Assembly: GCA_050123375.1 (NCBI GenBank)
Contig: JASFHF010000007.1
Span: 1 to 57,072, forward strand
DNA: 57,072 bases
Reading direction: 5' to 3'
From: JASFHF01 sp050123375
GTDB lineage: Bacteria > Pseudomonadota > Gammaproteobacteria > UBA12402
Part shown: positions 1-8,491 of the stretch, piece by piece
Layout: each line of letters begins with the position of its first letter
Numbering within the stretch: position 1 is the stretch's first letter
Translations under genes and position numbers: made by a program
Notes under the pieces: generated by a model
Database searches by the model: none
What the model saw: the letters and a program-made list of their open reading frames with translations, nothing else
What the model was told of the DNA's origin: nothing

Positions 1-47
1 TCAAATCTCATCTTCCTAAGCTCCTGTAATAATCGTGTCCGCTTCAT
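1..47 (-). CDS. Transposase, N-terminal fragment (cut by window edge)
   Basis: Only the first 15 codons are inside the window. An ATG at 47 on the minus strand is preceded by a perfect AGGAGG (56-61, 8 nt spacing), and the peptide begins MKRTRLLQELRKMRF. This start resembles helix-turn-helix transposases of the ISNCY/IS1202-like group, but 15 residues are too few for a firm family call. The tandem terminal repeats at 81-128 support an insertion-sequence end. The rest of the gene lies outside the window. Confidence 0.5.
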   Translation of the reverse strand, partial: MKRTRLLQELRKMRF

Positions 48-80
48 TTCCAATACCTCCTAAAAGGCATCTTAAAAACC

Positions 81-128
81 GGACACTTTATTTGCTATTA
101 CTTAGGACAGTTTATTTGCTACTAACAT
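81..128. repeat. 24-bp tandem repeat at insertion-sequence terminus
   Basis: Two adjacent 24-bp units (81-104 and 105-128) share GGACA-TTTATTTGCTA-TA with a few differences. They lie just upstream of the transposase start, as subterminal transposase-binding repeats do. The unit start, preceded by TTAAAAACC, resembles the sequence at 38036-38053 in the rpmJ-rpsM spacer. Assignment as the IS end is inferred from position and repetition. Confidence 0.5.
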
Positions 129-208
129 AACTTCATTTTGTATATGGTTAATTGACAGTAATTATGTTAGCATAAACTATATTGTTACATAAATGGAGGA
201 ATTATGTT

Positions 209-694
209 ATGGGAATTAAAGGAAATGATTTAATACAATTGGATGTAAAAGTATTAATTGATGAATTAAATAAGGCACTAGCCGACGAATGGTTGGCTTA
301 TTATCAATATTGGATTGACTCAAAAGTTATAGTTGGGCCGTTACGCGGCGCAGCTGTAACCGAGCTTACTGAACATGCTGCGGATGAATTGCGTCATGCA
401 GATATGTTAGCTGAGCGTATTATTCAACTTGGCGGAACACCCTTGCTTGATCCAAAAGAATTTGGTGAGAAAAGTAATTGTGATTATCTAAAGCCGGATG
501 ATTTTAAAGTTAAAGCTATTATTCAGCAGGGAGTAGAAGGCGAACGCTGCGCAATTGAGGTCTACAATAAATTATTATCGATGACTAAGGACAAGGATCT
601 TATTACTTATGACCTCTTACTGGAAATTTTGAAAGATGAAATTGAGCACGAAGCTGATTTTGTGGCATTACTGGATGATTTGGCTGCCATATAA
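209..694 (+). CDS. Ferritin-like diiron protein (Dps/bacterioferritin-like)
   Basis: A 161-aa four-helix-bundle protein probably used for iron storage or oxidative protection in the cytoplasm. Ferritin-type ligands are visible: E27, E60xxH63 (in DELRHAD), E110 and E144xxH147 (in DEIEHEAD). The ATG at 209 is preferred over the upstream in-frame TTG because GGAGGA at 195-200 lies 8 nt before it. A weak promoter with a TTGACA -35 (152-157) lies between the IS end and the gene, so the IS may influence expression. The exact subfamily (bacterioferritin, Dps-like or other ferritin-like) is not resolved; no haem-ligand methionine could be assigned. Confidence 0.8.
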   Translation: MGIKGNDLIQLDVKVLIDELNKALADEWLAYYQYWIDSKVIVGPLRGAAVTELTEHAADELRHADMLAERIIQLGGTPLLDPKEFGEKSNCDYLKPDDFKVKAIIQQGVEGERCAIEVYNKLLSMTKDKDLITYDLLLEILKDEIEHEADFVALLDDLAAI

Positions 695-727
695 AGTTAC
701 CATGTAAAGCTCCGACCCGTTTAACTT

Positions 728-1144
728 CTAGTCCTTAACTTTAACCTCGATGCGTTTTGAACTTACTTCTTCTGTTTTTTTAGGGATGATAATTTCTAAC
801 ACTCCATCTTTAGAATGAGCATCAATTTTTTCGATGTCAGCATCATCCGGCAAAGTAAAACGACGCATAAAGGTACCGGAGAATCTTTCGACTCTGGTAT
901 AATTTTTCTTTTCTTCTTTGCTTTTGGTGTCTCGGGAGCCTTTTATGGTGAGCATATTTGCTTCCATAAATACTTCAATGTCTTTTAATTTGACACCAGG
1001 CAAATCAACATGAATATGGTATCCATCTTTTTCGTCTTTGATATCAACAGCGGGAATCCAATGTTCAAGTTGGTTCGGTCTTTCTGGACGATCTTCAAAA
1101 AAATCATCCAGCAATGACCACGGATTATATCTAATTAAGTTCAT
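728..1144 (-). CDS. Small heat-shock protein, Hsp20/alpha-crystallin family
   Basis: A 138-aa ATP-independent holdase chaperone that binds unfolding proteins in the cytoplasm. The alpha-crystallin domain spans about residues 28-132 and ends in the signature GVLEIIIPK, followed by a short tail without an obvious IxI motif. The start is supported by GGAGGT 7-8 nt upstream. A good sigma-32-like promoter lies 33-61 nt upstream, so the gene is very likely induced by heat. It is monocistronic and convergent with the ferritin-like gene. Confidence 0.93.
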   Translation of the reverse strand: MNLIRYNPWSLLDDFFEDRPERPNQLEHWIPAVDIKDEKDGYHIHVDLPGVKLKDIEVFMEANMLTIKGSRDTKSKEEKKNYTRVERFSGTFMRRFTLPDDADIEKIDAHSKDGVLEIIIPKKTEEVSSKRIEVKVKD

Positions 1145-1176
1145 GATTTTACCTCCATTTATTGGTTATAATTTAC

Positions 1177-1205
1177 TATATGAGGATGGATTTGGATTTT
1201 TCAAG
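1177..1205 (-). promoter_or_regulatory. Sigma-32 (heat-shock) promoter for hsp20
   Basis: On the minus strand, CTTGAAA (1199-1205) is followed after about 13-14 nt by CCTCATATA (1177-1185). These match the RpoH consensus -35 CTTGAAA and -10 CCCCATNT, and the site sits directly upstream of the small heat-shock gene. Confidence 0.75.
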
Positions 1206-1354
1206 AGATCTGCATCAGTTTATAAGAAGTTAGCTATAGCATGGTTGAAATTGTCAGAGGATTTGCGGCATTTTTAATAGAATTTTGCTGAATTTTAGGG
1301 TACTATTTTTGATATAAGGATAATATCTTGTAATTTCAAATAGGAGGAAATCAC

Positions 1355-1855
1355 ATGTTCAAGATTAAAAATTATTTGTTGTGTCTAGTATGCGGTTTGC
1401 TATTTATTCCATTTTTTGCATATGCAGTAAATAGTTCAGATGCATTGAGTAAAGCAGATGATGGTTATGCTCCCGTTGTGATTGGTGGAAAAACATTATC
1501 TGCAAAATTTGTTTCTCCGACCAGTGATAATATTGTTGGTTTTCAATTGACTTTTTTTAAACAAGCCGAGTTTTTGGAAAAAATTGTTTATCATGCTGCT
1601 GGTTTGAAAGTAAAAACTGCGGCCGAAAGATTCAAGATGGTGGAAGTATTAAAGCATGGCAAATATACCTACGATAAATTAGGTTGTAATCGTGCAAAAT
1701 TAACTATAGTTTTGGGCGAAAAACAGCTTGCACATCCAGCTGGCTCAACTTTAGTGATGCAATTGAAATTTAATTCAGAGACTTCCGGTAGTTTTGTAGG
1801 TTATTTTACCAAAAACGGTGGTCATGAGTTAAAAGGTGCGTTTGAGTTGAGATAA
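1355..1855 (+). CDS. Secreted protein of unknown function
   Basis: A 166-aa protein with a clear Sec signal peptide (KIKNY, hydrophobic core, probable cleavage after FAYA near residue 25), so it is periplasmic or secreted. AGGAGG lies 6-7 nt before the ATG. The mature part alternates short hydrophobic and polar stretches rich in Lys, Thr and Gly (for example SGSFVGYFTKNGGHELKGAFELR's core), suggesting a small beta-barrel or beta-sandwich, but no family is recognised. It is monocistronic, followed by a large nested palindrome. Confidence 0.75.
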   Translation: MFKIKNYLLCLVCGLLFIPFFAYAVNSSDALSKADDGYAPVVIGGKTLSAKFVSPTSDNIVGFQLTFFKQAEFLEKIVYHAAGLKVKTAAERFKMVEVLKHGKYTYDKLGCNRAKLTIVLGEKQLAHPAGSTLVMQLKFNSETSGSFVGYFTKNGGHELKGAFELR

Positions 1856-1865
1856 ATCTATATCG

Positions 1866-2013
1866 ATCTTACTTCAAGATGCTGAATTTGTAGCATACTA
1901 ATTGTTACTTGGTGTTAATATTGGAACTCGCGATTTTACAACTAGCTTGTTCTTGTAAAATCATGAGTTCCAATTTAAATTGGCAGTATAAATCCGGCAT
2001 CTTGAAGTAAGAT
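1866..2013. repeat. Nested palindromic element, copy 1
   Basis: Outer arms of 17 bp (1866-1882 and 1997-2013) are perfect reverse complements. Inner arms of 21 bp (1921-1941 and 1953-1973) pair with two mismatches. The right half (about 1953-2009) recurs with a few substitutions at 10588-10644, so this is a dispersed non-coding repeat, MITE- or REP-like. It may also stop transcription from the gene at 1355-1855. Apart from a doubtful small minus-strand ORF (2032-2229), the stretch 1856-2272 shows no convincing gene. Confidence 0.8.
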
Positions 2014-2031
2014 TTGTATATTTCGTGTTGC

Positions 2032-2229
2032 TCAAGGGATTTTTTTTGTTCTTCCTTTTGGAGTAAGAGGTTGTTCCTCTTGACTGTTTGGGGGGTCGCT
2101 TATCATATTCTTTTTTTTAGTTACAGCATGCTTATTATTTATAAATTCAACTTTAGTGATTGTATATGGCGCAGTCTCCTTTTTTTTCTTTTTTTTACAG
2201 CATGGCCAACATGTAAAAAAAGAGCACAT
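2032..2229 (-). CDS. Possible small Lys-rich protein (doubtful)
   Basis: A 65-codon ORF encodes a short Cys-containing N-terminus (WPCC) followed by a run of lysines. A GAGGG lies about 8 nt before its ATG, which is the only positive evidence. The lysine run comes from a poly-T/poly-A tract, so chance is a real alternative. No family is recognised. Confidence 0.25.
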   Translation of the reverse strand: MCSFFTCWPCCKKKKKKETAPYTITKVEFINNKHAVTKKKNMISDPPNSQEEQPLTPKGRTKKIP

Positions 2230-2272
2230 TTTTATTACCCTCTACAATTTTTATTATCCTCTTGATTAATTT

Positions 2273-3049
2273 TTATCGTACAATGCCGTGTTTGGTAGTT
2301 TCCAGCATATCGATGAAGGCTTGAATTTCCGGGCATTCTTGCACCATTGGACGTAATTTGGCGATTGCTTCAGTAAGCGTTAATCCTTCACGTGTAATAA
2401 TTTTGTGAGCGCGTTTTAGTAATGCTCTTGTTTCGGCGGTAAATCCGCGACGGCGCAAACCAACATTATTCAAACCAAAAGATTTTGCATAAATGTCATC
2501 GCCAGCGACTTTAGTAAATGGCAGCACATCTTTCATTACTAATGAACCGCCTGCAAGAAAACAGTGAGCGCCTAAATGGCAAAATTGATAAATGACAGCA
2601 AAACCGCTTAGAACGGCGTAATCTTCAACATGCACATGACCGGCTAAAGTGGCATTATTAGCAAGAATAGTATGGTTTCCAATTATGCAGTCATGGGCAA
2701 TATGTGCATATGACATAATAAAATTGTTATTGCCAATGATGGTTTTACCGTTTTCTTTTGCTGTTCCGCGATTAATTGTGCAAAATTCGCGAATAATATT
2801 GTTATCACCAATTTCAAGATAAGTTTTTTCGCCATGATATGAAATATCTTGTGGATCTTCACCGATGGAAGCAAATTGATAAATTTTGTTATTTCGGCCA
2901 ATGCGTGTTGGGCCTTTAATTACAACGTGTGGGCCAATCCATGTTCCAGCGCCTATTTCTACTTCGGCGCCAATGACCGCAAAAGGTTCAATAGTTGCAT
3001 CTTCAGCAATTTTGGCATTTTGGTTAATTATGGCGCGTTCATCAATCAC
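2273..3049 (-). CDS. lpxA: Acyl-ACP--UDP-N-acetylglucosamine O-acyltransferase LpxA
   Basis: The 258-aa enzyme catalyses the first step of lipid A synthesis, moving a hydroxyacyl chain from ACP to the 3-OH of UDP-GlcNAc. A left-handed beta-helix of hexapeptide repeats fills residues 1-190 (IGAEVEIGAGTWIG, IIGNNNFIMSYAHIAHDCIIG). The catalytic His lies in the AHIAHDC segment, and a helical C-terminal domain follows. It ends the lpxD-fabZ-lpxA run, with 10 nt between fabZ and lpxA. The usual next gene lpxB is absent; a palindromic repeat region follows instead. Confidence 0.96.
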   Translation of the reverse strand: MIDERAIINQNAKIAEDATIEPFAVIGAEVEIGAGTWIGPHVVIKGPTRIGRNNKIYQFASIGEDPQDISYHGEKTYLEIGDNNIIREFCTINRGTAKENGKTIIGNNNFIMSYAHIAHDCIIGNHTILANNATLAGHVHVEDYAVLSGFAVIYQFCHLGAHCFLAGGSLVMKDVLPFTKVAGDDIYAKSFGLNNVGLRRRGFTAETRALLKRAHKIITREGLTLTEAIAKLRPMVQECPEIQAFIDMLETTKHGIVR

Positions 3050-3059
3050 AATATTTATC

Positions 3060-3515
3060 CTATTTTTTAGCTGGAGCTTTTATGCTCATTAAATCAGCGC
3101 TGCAGGCAATTTCGTCACCTACCTTTGCAACACCATGCGCTTTAAGTAAGTTTTTACGCATTTTGGTTATTTCAACTTCTAAGTGTAATTGATCACCTGG
3201 TTCTACAATACGTTTAAAGCGTGCATTATCGATACCAGCAAAAAAATATAGTGAATTTCCTTGAGGATCTTCATCAGTTGAAAGAAAAGCTAAGATTCCA
3301 GCAGCTTGAGCTAGTGCTTCAATAATTAATACTCCTGGCATAACCGGCCGTTTTGGAAAATGCCCAACAAAAAATGGTTCATTTATAGTAACATTTTTAA
3401 TTGCAACTAATGATTTAGATGGTTCGAATTTTAAAACTCGATCGACTAATAAAAAGGGAGGCCGGTGAGGTAAGTGTTTTAAAATTCCCTGAATATCTAA
3501 AGTTATATCAGTCAT
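3060..3515 (-). CDS. fabZ: 3-hydroxyacyl-[ACP] dehydratase FabZ
   Basis: A 151-aa hot-dog-fold dehydratase of fatty acid elongation that shares the hydroxyacyl-ACP pool with LpxA and LpxD. Signature LPHRPPFLLVDRV near the N-terminus holds the catalytic His, and PVMPGVLIIEALAQAAG carries the catalytic Glu helix. The ATG at 3515 (MTDITLDIQG) with GGAGA upstream fits family length; a longer frame to 3563 would overlap lpxD and add non-conserved residues. The gap from lpxD is 13 nt. Confidence 0.95.
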   Translation of the reverse strand: MTDITLDIQGILKHLPHRPPFLLVDRVLKFEPSKSLVAIKNVTINEPFFVGHFPKRPVMPGVLIIEALAQAAGILAFLSTDEDPQGNSLYFFAGIDNARFKRIVEPGDQLHLEVEITKMRKNLLKAHGVAKVGDEIACSADLMSIKAPAKK

Positions 3516-3528
3516 AACGTTTCTCCAT

Positions 3529-4560
3529 TTATTTTTCGATGAGTTTTTCCAAATTTTTTTCAATTTGTTTTAATTTTTTTGCCATATCATTGAGGTGAAT
3601 ATATCTAACGGTATTTCTTCGCCAATCATTATTTTTCATGCATGGAGTGCCCGAAGAATAAATGCCGGCTTCTTTAATGGAGTTTGAAACAGCAGTGGTA
3701 CCAGTTAAAATAACATGATCAGCGATTTTCAAATGGCCGGCAATTGCAGCATGACCACCTATCATACAATGTTTGCCAATAGTAGTGCTGCCGGCAATTC
3801 CAGTACACCCAGCTATCACTGTGTATGCGCCAATTTTTACATTATGTGCAACTTGAATATGGTTATCTAATCGAACCCCAGTTTCAATAACAGTGTCATC
3901 TAATGTTCCGCGATCAATAGTGGTATTAGCTCCTATATCGACATCGTCTTCGATTGTAACACCGCCCAATTGCGGTACCTTATGCCATTGGCCTTTATGT
4001 TGTGCCCATCCAAATCCATCTGCTCCTAATACAGCTCCACTATGAATGTTGACTTGATTGCCAATTTTGGTTTTGTAATATATCGTGACGTTTGGCCATA
4101 AGCAGCAATCAGCACCAATTTGACAGTCGTTACCAATCACACAACCGGGATGAATTTGCGTATTAGCGCCGATAGATACATTATTTTCAATTACCACGTT
4201 TGCACCAATTTTTACTGATGGAGCAATTTTACAATTTTTACCGATAACGGCAGTAGCATGAATGCCGTTATCAACTTGTGGTACTTGCATAAATAAAGTG
4301 GTAGCTTTTGCAAAAGCAAAATAAGGATCTTCGACAATTAAAGCGTTGCCGGAATATGACATTGCATTTTTATCGTTTAAAATAACGGCAGCTGCTTTAG
4401 TGGTAGTTAAAAATACTTCATATTTTTTGTTGTCCAAAAAACTAATTTGCTTTTCATTGGCAGATTGCAAAGTTGCAACTCCGGTGATGACAAGATTTTC
4501 ATCACCGGTAAATTTTGCCTGAATAAATTTTGCAATTTCACCTAAAGTATAAGTTACCAT
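3529..4560 (-). CDS. lpxD: UDP-3-O-acylglucosamine N-acyltransferase LpxD
   Basis: The 343-aa enzyme performs the third lipid A step, N-acylating UDP-3-O-acyl-glucosamine. An N-terminal uridine-binding domain (about 1-100, including ISFLDNKKYE) precedes a hexapeptide-repeat beta-helix (about 105-300; IGNDCQIGADCCLWPNVTIY) with the active-site His in DNHIQVAHNVKIG. A helical tail rich in Lys and Leu closes the trimer. Length is normal for the family. It sits between skp and fabZ as in E. coli. Confidence 0.96.
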   Translation of the reverse strand: MVTYTLGEIAKFIQAKFTGDENLVITGVATLQSANEKQISFLDNKKYEVFLTTTKAAAVILNDKNAMSYSGNALIVEDPYFAFAKATTLFMQVPQVDNGIHATAVIGKNCKIAPSVKIGANVVIENNVSIGANTQIHPGCVIGNDCQIGADCCLWPNVTIYYKTKIGNQVNIHSGAVLGADGFGWAQHKGQWHKVPQLGGVTIEDDVDIGANTTIDRGTLDDTVIETGVRLDNHIQVAHNVKIGAYTVIAGCTGIAGSTTIGKHCMIGGHAAIAGHLKIADHVILTGTTAVSNSIKEAGIYSSGTPCMKNNDWRRNTVRYIHLNDMAKKLKQIEKNLEKLIEK

Positions 4561-4667
4561 AATTTAGTAGTTCAAAATAAAATTAAAATTAAATCCCGCG
4601 AAGCGGCACAATCATCTGTGTTTCTTGTTTTTACAGTTTCATGTGTCGCAAGGCACGGAAACCATGT

Positions 4668-5171
4668 TTATTTCATTGCTTTTAAAACTTGATCAGTAAT
4701 ATCTTTAGCATCTCCAGAATAAATAATGGCTTGTTTAGTTAAGACCATATTCAAGTTATCTTTTTTGGCAATTTTAGCAACTATATTTTGAAGATCATTT
4801 GTTAATTTTTGCATCTCTTTTTGTTGAGCTTTCATTAATGCTTGTTCGAAATTTTGGCTCATAGTAGTGTATTCTTTGCGTGACGCAATGATTTGATTTT
4901 TTAATTTTTGTTTGACGGAATTGCTCATAACCGGCGCATCACGATTATATTTGTCCATTAAATTTTTTAATTCTTGTTGTTTAGCCATAATTTTATTTTG
5001 TTGCGGAATAAATTTTGCTTTAAGTTTTTCACCCGCAGCTCGGATTCTTGGTGAATTTTGCATAATTTTCTGTACATCAAGTACACCAAGATTGGTTGGG
5101 GTATCAGCATAACTATTAGTAATAAAAGCTATGCTAAATATTGCGATGCAGATTAAAATGATTTTTTTCAT
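4668..5171 (-). CDS. skp: Periplasmic chaperone Skp/OmpH
   Basis: A 167-aa OmpH-family chaperone that holds unfolded outer-membrane proteins on their way to BamA. A signal peptide (about 1-22, ending NSYA) is followed by LGVLDVQKIMQNSPR, then a long charged coiled coil (about 45-130) and a C-terminal beta strand. The TTG/ATG region has AGGAG upstream of the ATG. It lies directly after bamA in the usual order (20-nt gap). Confidence 0.93.
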   Translation of the reverse strand: MKKIILICIAIFSIAFITNSYADTPTNLGVLDVQKIMQNSPRIRAAGEKLKAKFIPQQNKIMAKQQELKNLMDKYNRDAPVMSNSVKQKLKNQIIASRKEYTTMSQNFEQALMKAQQKEMQKLTNDLQNIVAKIAKKDNLNMVLTKQAIIYSGDAKDITDQVLKAMK

Positions 5172-5191
5172 GTGTGCTCTCCTTAAGTGTG

Positions 5192-7468
5192 TTATATATT
5201 TGTTCCAATTGTGAAGTCAAATACGTTAGTATCATCTCCAGGGCGTGCATTTAATGCTTTAGATACAGCAAAATTTAACACTCCCATTGGACTTCGCCAA
5301 TCTACTTCCAGACCAGTAGAATATCTAATATTGTTCATGCTAATTCTATTATTAACATTACCTCCGTTTACGAACAATCCAGTACGTAATGATTGACCGA
5401 ATGGGTTTGGGAAATATAATACCGCGATGCCGTAATAGATAAACTTTCCACCTAATGCATCTCCGTTGGAATCTTTAGGGCCCAACGAATTTCCTTCGTA
5501 ACCACGTACGGTATCAAAACCGCCGGCATAATAATTTTTAAAGAATGGTAAGGTATTATACTTACCATAGCCATTACCGTAACCAGCATTTGCGCTCAAT
5601 TTACCAATAAATTGGTTGTAAAGCGGTTGGTAAAAAGTTCCACCAATATCAATTTTATAAAATTCAAGCGATTTGCTTGATAGTGGTACTGCAAGTATTG
5701 AACTGGCGGATAGCATAGAACCGTTAGTAGGAAATAAATAACGATCAAAATTTCGAAATGCCCAACTTGCATTTAATTGTCCTTGAGTAAAATATTTCCC
5801 GTATTTGTTTGTGAAAGTTAGTGACTCAGTAGGGGGATTGCTGCCTAAATTAAGTCTGTCATGTTCAACCCCACCGCCGAATGAAAAAGTTTGATGTTCT
5901 GATAAAGGAAAATCGTAAATAATCGAAGCACCATAGGTATCAGTAGCGTAGTCAGTAACGTTGGCTTTATCAGCATTAAATTTGGAAGCATAAACGTGAA
6001 TGCTGCGTCCGATGTGTGAAGGTGTGATATAAGGATTGTAGTAAGTCAAATCTAGTGATATTAACGGATGACTATAATATCCGTTAAGTGATAACCAGTT
6101 GCCGGTACCTAATACATTTTTATGCGTGATTGCAGCATTTAATGAAAAATGATTTATTTGTGAATAACCGATACCGCCTCCAATTGTAGCAGGGGAGCTT
6201 CCAATAATTTTATAGTTAAGATCAACCTGATTTGGTTTGTTTGGTACAGGTGTGGTGGTTACTTCTACATTTTGCACATAAGGTAAATTTAATAAATTTC
6301 TTTTTGATTCATCTATATTTTGTGATGATAATAATCCTGCTTCCATTTGACGTAATTCACGACGAAACACTTCATCATTGGTGCGATAATTGCCAGAAAA
6401 AGTAATGTGCCGCACATAAATTCTTTGACCGGGTTTAATTATAAATTTTAAAAATACGGTATGGTTATGGTCATTAATGATTGGTACAGCATTAATGGAT
6501 GCATTAGCATATCCTTTAACTCCCAACGCACTTGAAATGTTTTTATATGTTTGAATTAAATTTTTACGTGAAAATACCGCTCCTTTTTTAATTTCTTTTT
6601 GAATTAGGCTAATAATTCTACTTTTTGGCAGAATAGTTTTTCCGATAACAGTAAAACCGCTGATATGATATTGGCCGCCTTCGTGAATGCGAATAGTAAT
6701 ATATACATGTTTGCGGTCAGGGGTTAATGAAACTTGCGAAGAAATAATATTGAATTTGATATAACCTTTGTCCATGTAGTATGAACGTAGTAATTCTAAA
6801 TCAGCAGATAATTTATCTGGTGAATATTGATCGCTTTTGGTAAAAAATGACAATAAGTTCGATGGCGCTAGTTTTAGTTGATGCAGCAAAGTGCTCTCTT
6901 TAAATAAATGATTGCCGATAATTTTAATTGAGTGAATTTTTGCAGTTTTGCCTTCAGAAATAATTATATGTATTGCTGCGCGGTTACGTTTTTGTAGTTT
7001 GATTTGAGTGGTAACGCGGGCATTATATTTGCCGACTAAAAAATATTGTCTAACTAAAGATGCTTTGATTTTTGTTAAGGTTGATTGGTCAAATGTTCGT
7101 CCTTCGATAAATCCAATTTTTTTAAGATTTTCTTTTAATTTATCAGTGGGAATAAGTTTATTGCCGGTGATGGTGATTTGTCCGATGACAGGTCGTTGTT
7201 GGATGTTGATGATTAAAGTATTGTTTCTTCTGTCTAAAGTAACATTGGAAAAAAATCCAGTTTTAAATAAGCTGCTAATTATTTGTGTGGTTTTTTTGTT
7301 ATCGATGCGGTCGCCGATTCTTACTGGTACGTAGCTTAATACAGTAGCACGCGAAATTCCTTGTAATCCTTTGATTTGGATATTTTTTACGATAAAACTG
7401 TTGCTAGCATATACAGTTAGTGATATGCATAGAGTTAGTAGTGATAAGAAACTTAATATTTTTTTCAT
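5192..7468 (-). CDS. bamA: Outer-membrane protein assembly factor BamA
   Basis: The 758-aa core of the BAM complex inserts beta-barrel proteins into the outer membrane. A signal peptide ends near residue 22 (VYAS). Five POTRA domains (about 23-420) precede a 16-strand barrel, and the family VRGY motif is present (FDTVRGYEGNSLGP). The protein ends with an aromatic-rich last strand (VFDFTIGTNI). The ATG at 7468 is preferred over an in-frame TTG at 7486, which lacks a spaced RBS. It directly follows cdsA with a 4-nt gap; the rseP gene usually between them is missing. Confidence 0.96.
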   Translation of the reverse strand: MKKILSFLSLLTLCISLTVYASNSFIVKNIQIKGLQGISRATVLSYVPVRIGDRIDNKKTTQIISSLFKTGFFSNVTLDRRNNTLIINIQQRPVIGQITITGNKLIPTDKLKENLKKIGFIEGRTFDQSTLTKIKASLVRQYFLVGKYNARVTTQIKLQKRNRAAIHIIISEGKTAKIHSIKIIGNHLFKESTLLHQLKLAPSNLLSFFTKSDQYSPDKLSADLELLRSYYMDKGYIKFNIISSQVSLTPDRKHVYITIRIHEGGQYHISGFTVIGKTILPKSRIISLIQKEIKKGAVFSRKNLIQTYKNISSALGVKGYANASINAVPIINDHNHTVFLKFIIKPGQRIYVRHITFSGNYRTNDEVFRRELRQMEAGLLSSQNIDESKRNLLNLPYVQNVEVTTTPVPNKPNQVDLNYKIIGSSPATIGGGIGYSQINHFSLNAAITHKNVLGTGNWLSLNGYYSHPLISLDLTYYNPYITPSHIGRSIHVYASKFNADKANVTDYATDTYGASIIYDFPLSEHQTFSFGGGVEHDRLNLGSNPPTESLTFTNKYGKYFTQGQLNASWAFRNFDRYLFPTNGSMLSASSILAVPLSSKSLEFYKIDIGGTFYQPLYNQFIGKLSANAGYGNGYGKYNTLPFFKNYYAGGFDTVRGYEGNSLGPKDSNGDALGGKFIYYGIAVLYFPNPFGQSLRTGLFVNGGNVNNRISMNNIRYSTGLEVDWRSPMGVLNFAVSKALNARPGDDTNVFDFTIGTNI

Positions 7469-7472
7469 ATTA

Positions 7473-8288
7473 TTACATCTTTCCAAATAATTTCCACATA
7501 TATAAGCCTAATGAAAAAATCGGTAAGGCCGCGGTTAAGCTGTCAATGCGATCTAATAATCCGCCATGTCCAGGCAAATAACCGCCAATATCTTTAATGT
7601 TCATATGGCGTTTTAACATGCTTTCAAGCAAATCTCCAATTATAGAAAATAACGCTGTCAAAATCGATAACATAATAACAGTTAACCATGCTAATGGGGA
7701 TATATTGAACACTATACAGCCGATTACTGCAACAATTATTGCAAGTAATATGCCCCCACATAAACCTTGCCAGGTTTTGTTGGGGCTGACTTTGGGTGCG
7801 AGCTTGTGTTTGCCCCACCATTTTCCGCTAAAGTATGCGCCAATATCTGCGCCCCATACAATGCAAAGGATAAAAATTAAAATTATGATACCGTTTTCAG
7901 CAGCTCTAATAAAAGTTAATGATAACCAGCATGGAACCAAAGTAAATACGCCCATGAGCGCGCGCGCATAAATGCCTTGTGAAAATAATTTGGTTGATTT
8001 TGGGTAGGTAATGATTAAACCGGCTGCAATAATCCACCAGATTAGGCTTGCGATCAAAATAGGTATAATTGGAGCATACCAGGAACTCCATAAAATAGCC
8101 GCAATAAATAAGACATAAAGTGTACGATGTAAAAAAGTTTTACAGTCGATTAATATACTCCATTCCCAAGCGGCAAACAATATGATTGCAGCTGCTATGA
8201 TTCTAAATACTGACAACGGTAAGACAAGTATTCCTGCAATTGTTAATATTATTAGTAATGCTGCTGTGATTAATCGTAGTTTTAACAT
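7473..8288 (-). CDS. cdsA: Phosphatidate cytidylyltransferase CdsA
   Basis: A 271-aa polytopic inner-membrane enzyme that makes CDP-diacylglycerol from CTP and phosphatidic acid, feeding phospholipid synthesis. About eight membrane segments are visible. The family signature lies in the C-terminal part: KVSPNKTWQG, then GDLLESMLKRHMNIKD and GHGGLLDRIDS, which includes the metal-binding Asp residues. The gene lies between uppS and bamA. Confidence 0.95.
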   Translation of the reverse strand: MLKLRLITAALLIILTIAGILVLPLSVFRIIAAAIILFAAWEWSILIDCKTFLHRTLYVLFIAAILWSSWYAPIIPILIASLIWWIIAAGLIITYPKSTKLFSQGIYARALMGVFTLVPCWLSLTFIRAAENGIIILIFILCIVWGADIGAYFSGKWWGKHKLAPKVSPNKTWQGLCGGILLAIIVAVIGCIVFNISPLAWLTVIMLSILTALFSIIGDLLESMLKRHMNIKDIGGYLPGHGGLLDRIDSLTAALPIFSLGLYMWKLFGKM

Positions 8289-8311
8289 GTTTTATAGGAT
8301 GCCCTATATCG

Positions 8312-8356
8312 TCCCAAACCTTCGTTTACGCTTGGCAAAATCATCCAACGCCTGTT
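8312..8356 (-). pseudogene. Displaced original 3' end of uppS
   Basis: These 45 bp match the functional uppS 3' end at 8492-8536 exactly 180 bp away, with four mismatches. Read in the uppS frame, both encode QALDDFAKRKRRFG. All four differences are third-position and synonymous (GCT/GCC, AAA/AAG, CGC/CGT, AGA/AGG). This copy then ends in T-I-stop (just below 8312), while the active gene ends in NIKAK-stop. It is best explained as the ancestral end of uppS, cut off when the 180-bp element arrived. Confidence 0.85.
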
Positions 8357-8491
8357 AAGTTTAATATACCGCCTGCGCGAAACAAGTTCGCGCTACGGCG
8401 GCTTAGGGGGAGAACCCCGGTTCTCCCCCTAAGAACCCCCATCGGGTAAAGTGTTTCGCGTTTTATGCGGAATATTATTTTGCCTTGATAT
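8357..8491. mobile_element. Small palindrome-rich insertion between uppS and its displaced 3' end
   Basis: The unit repeats with a 180-bp offset, and its unique part is GC-rich compared with the region. It contains a hairpin with arms CCGCC-GCGCGAA / TTCGCGC-CGGCGG (about 8369-8402) and a perfect 15-bp inverted repeat (8402-8416 with 8419-8433, core GGGGGAGAACC). No ORF of note is present. The last 17 bases encode the replacement C-terminus of uppS. This is a non-autonomous insertion of unrecognised type. Confidence 0.65.

Noticed and set aside
2014..2265. Plus-strand ORF of 83 codons in the gap before lpxA
   Set aside because: Starts within or beside the palindromic repeat, has no RBS, and is rich in Phe/Cys from T-rich DNA; composition is that of non-coding sequence.
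7469..7486. TTG start giving BamA six more residues
   Set aside because: The residues precede a normal signal peptide, and the TTG lacks a spaced RBS.
8402..8433. The 15-bp perfect hairpin as a simple terminator of uppS
   Set aside because: There is no T-tract on the minus strand after it, and the 45-bp duplicated uppS end shows it is part of an insertion.
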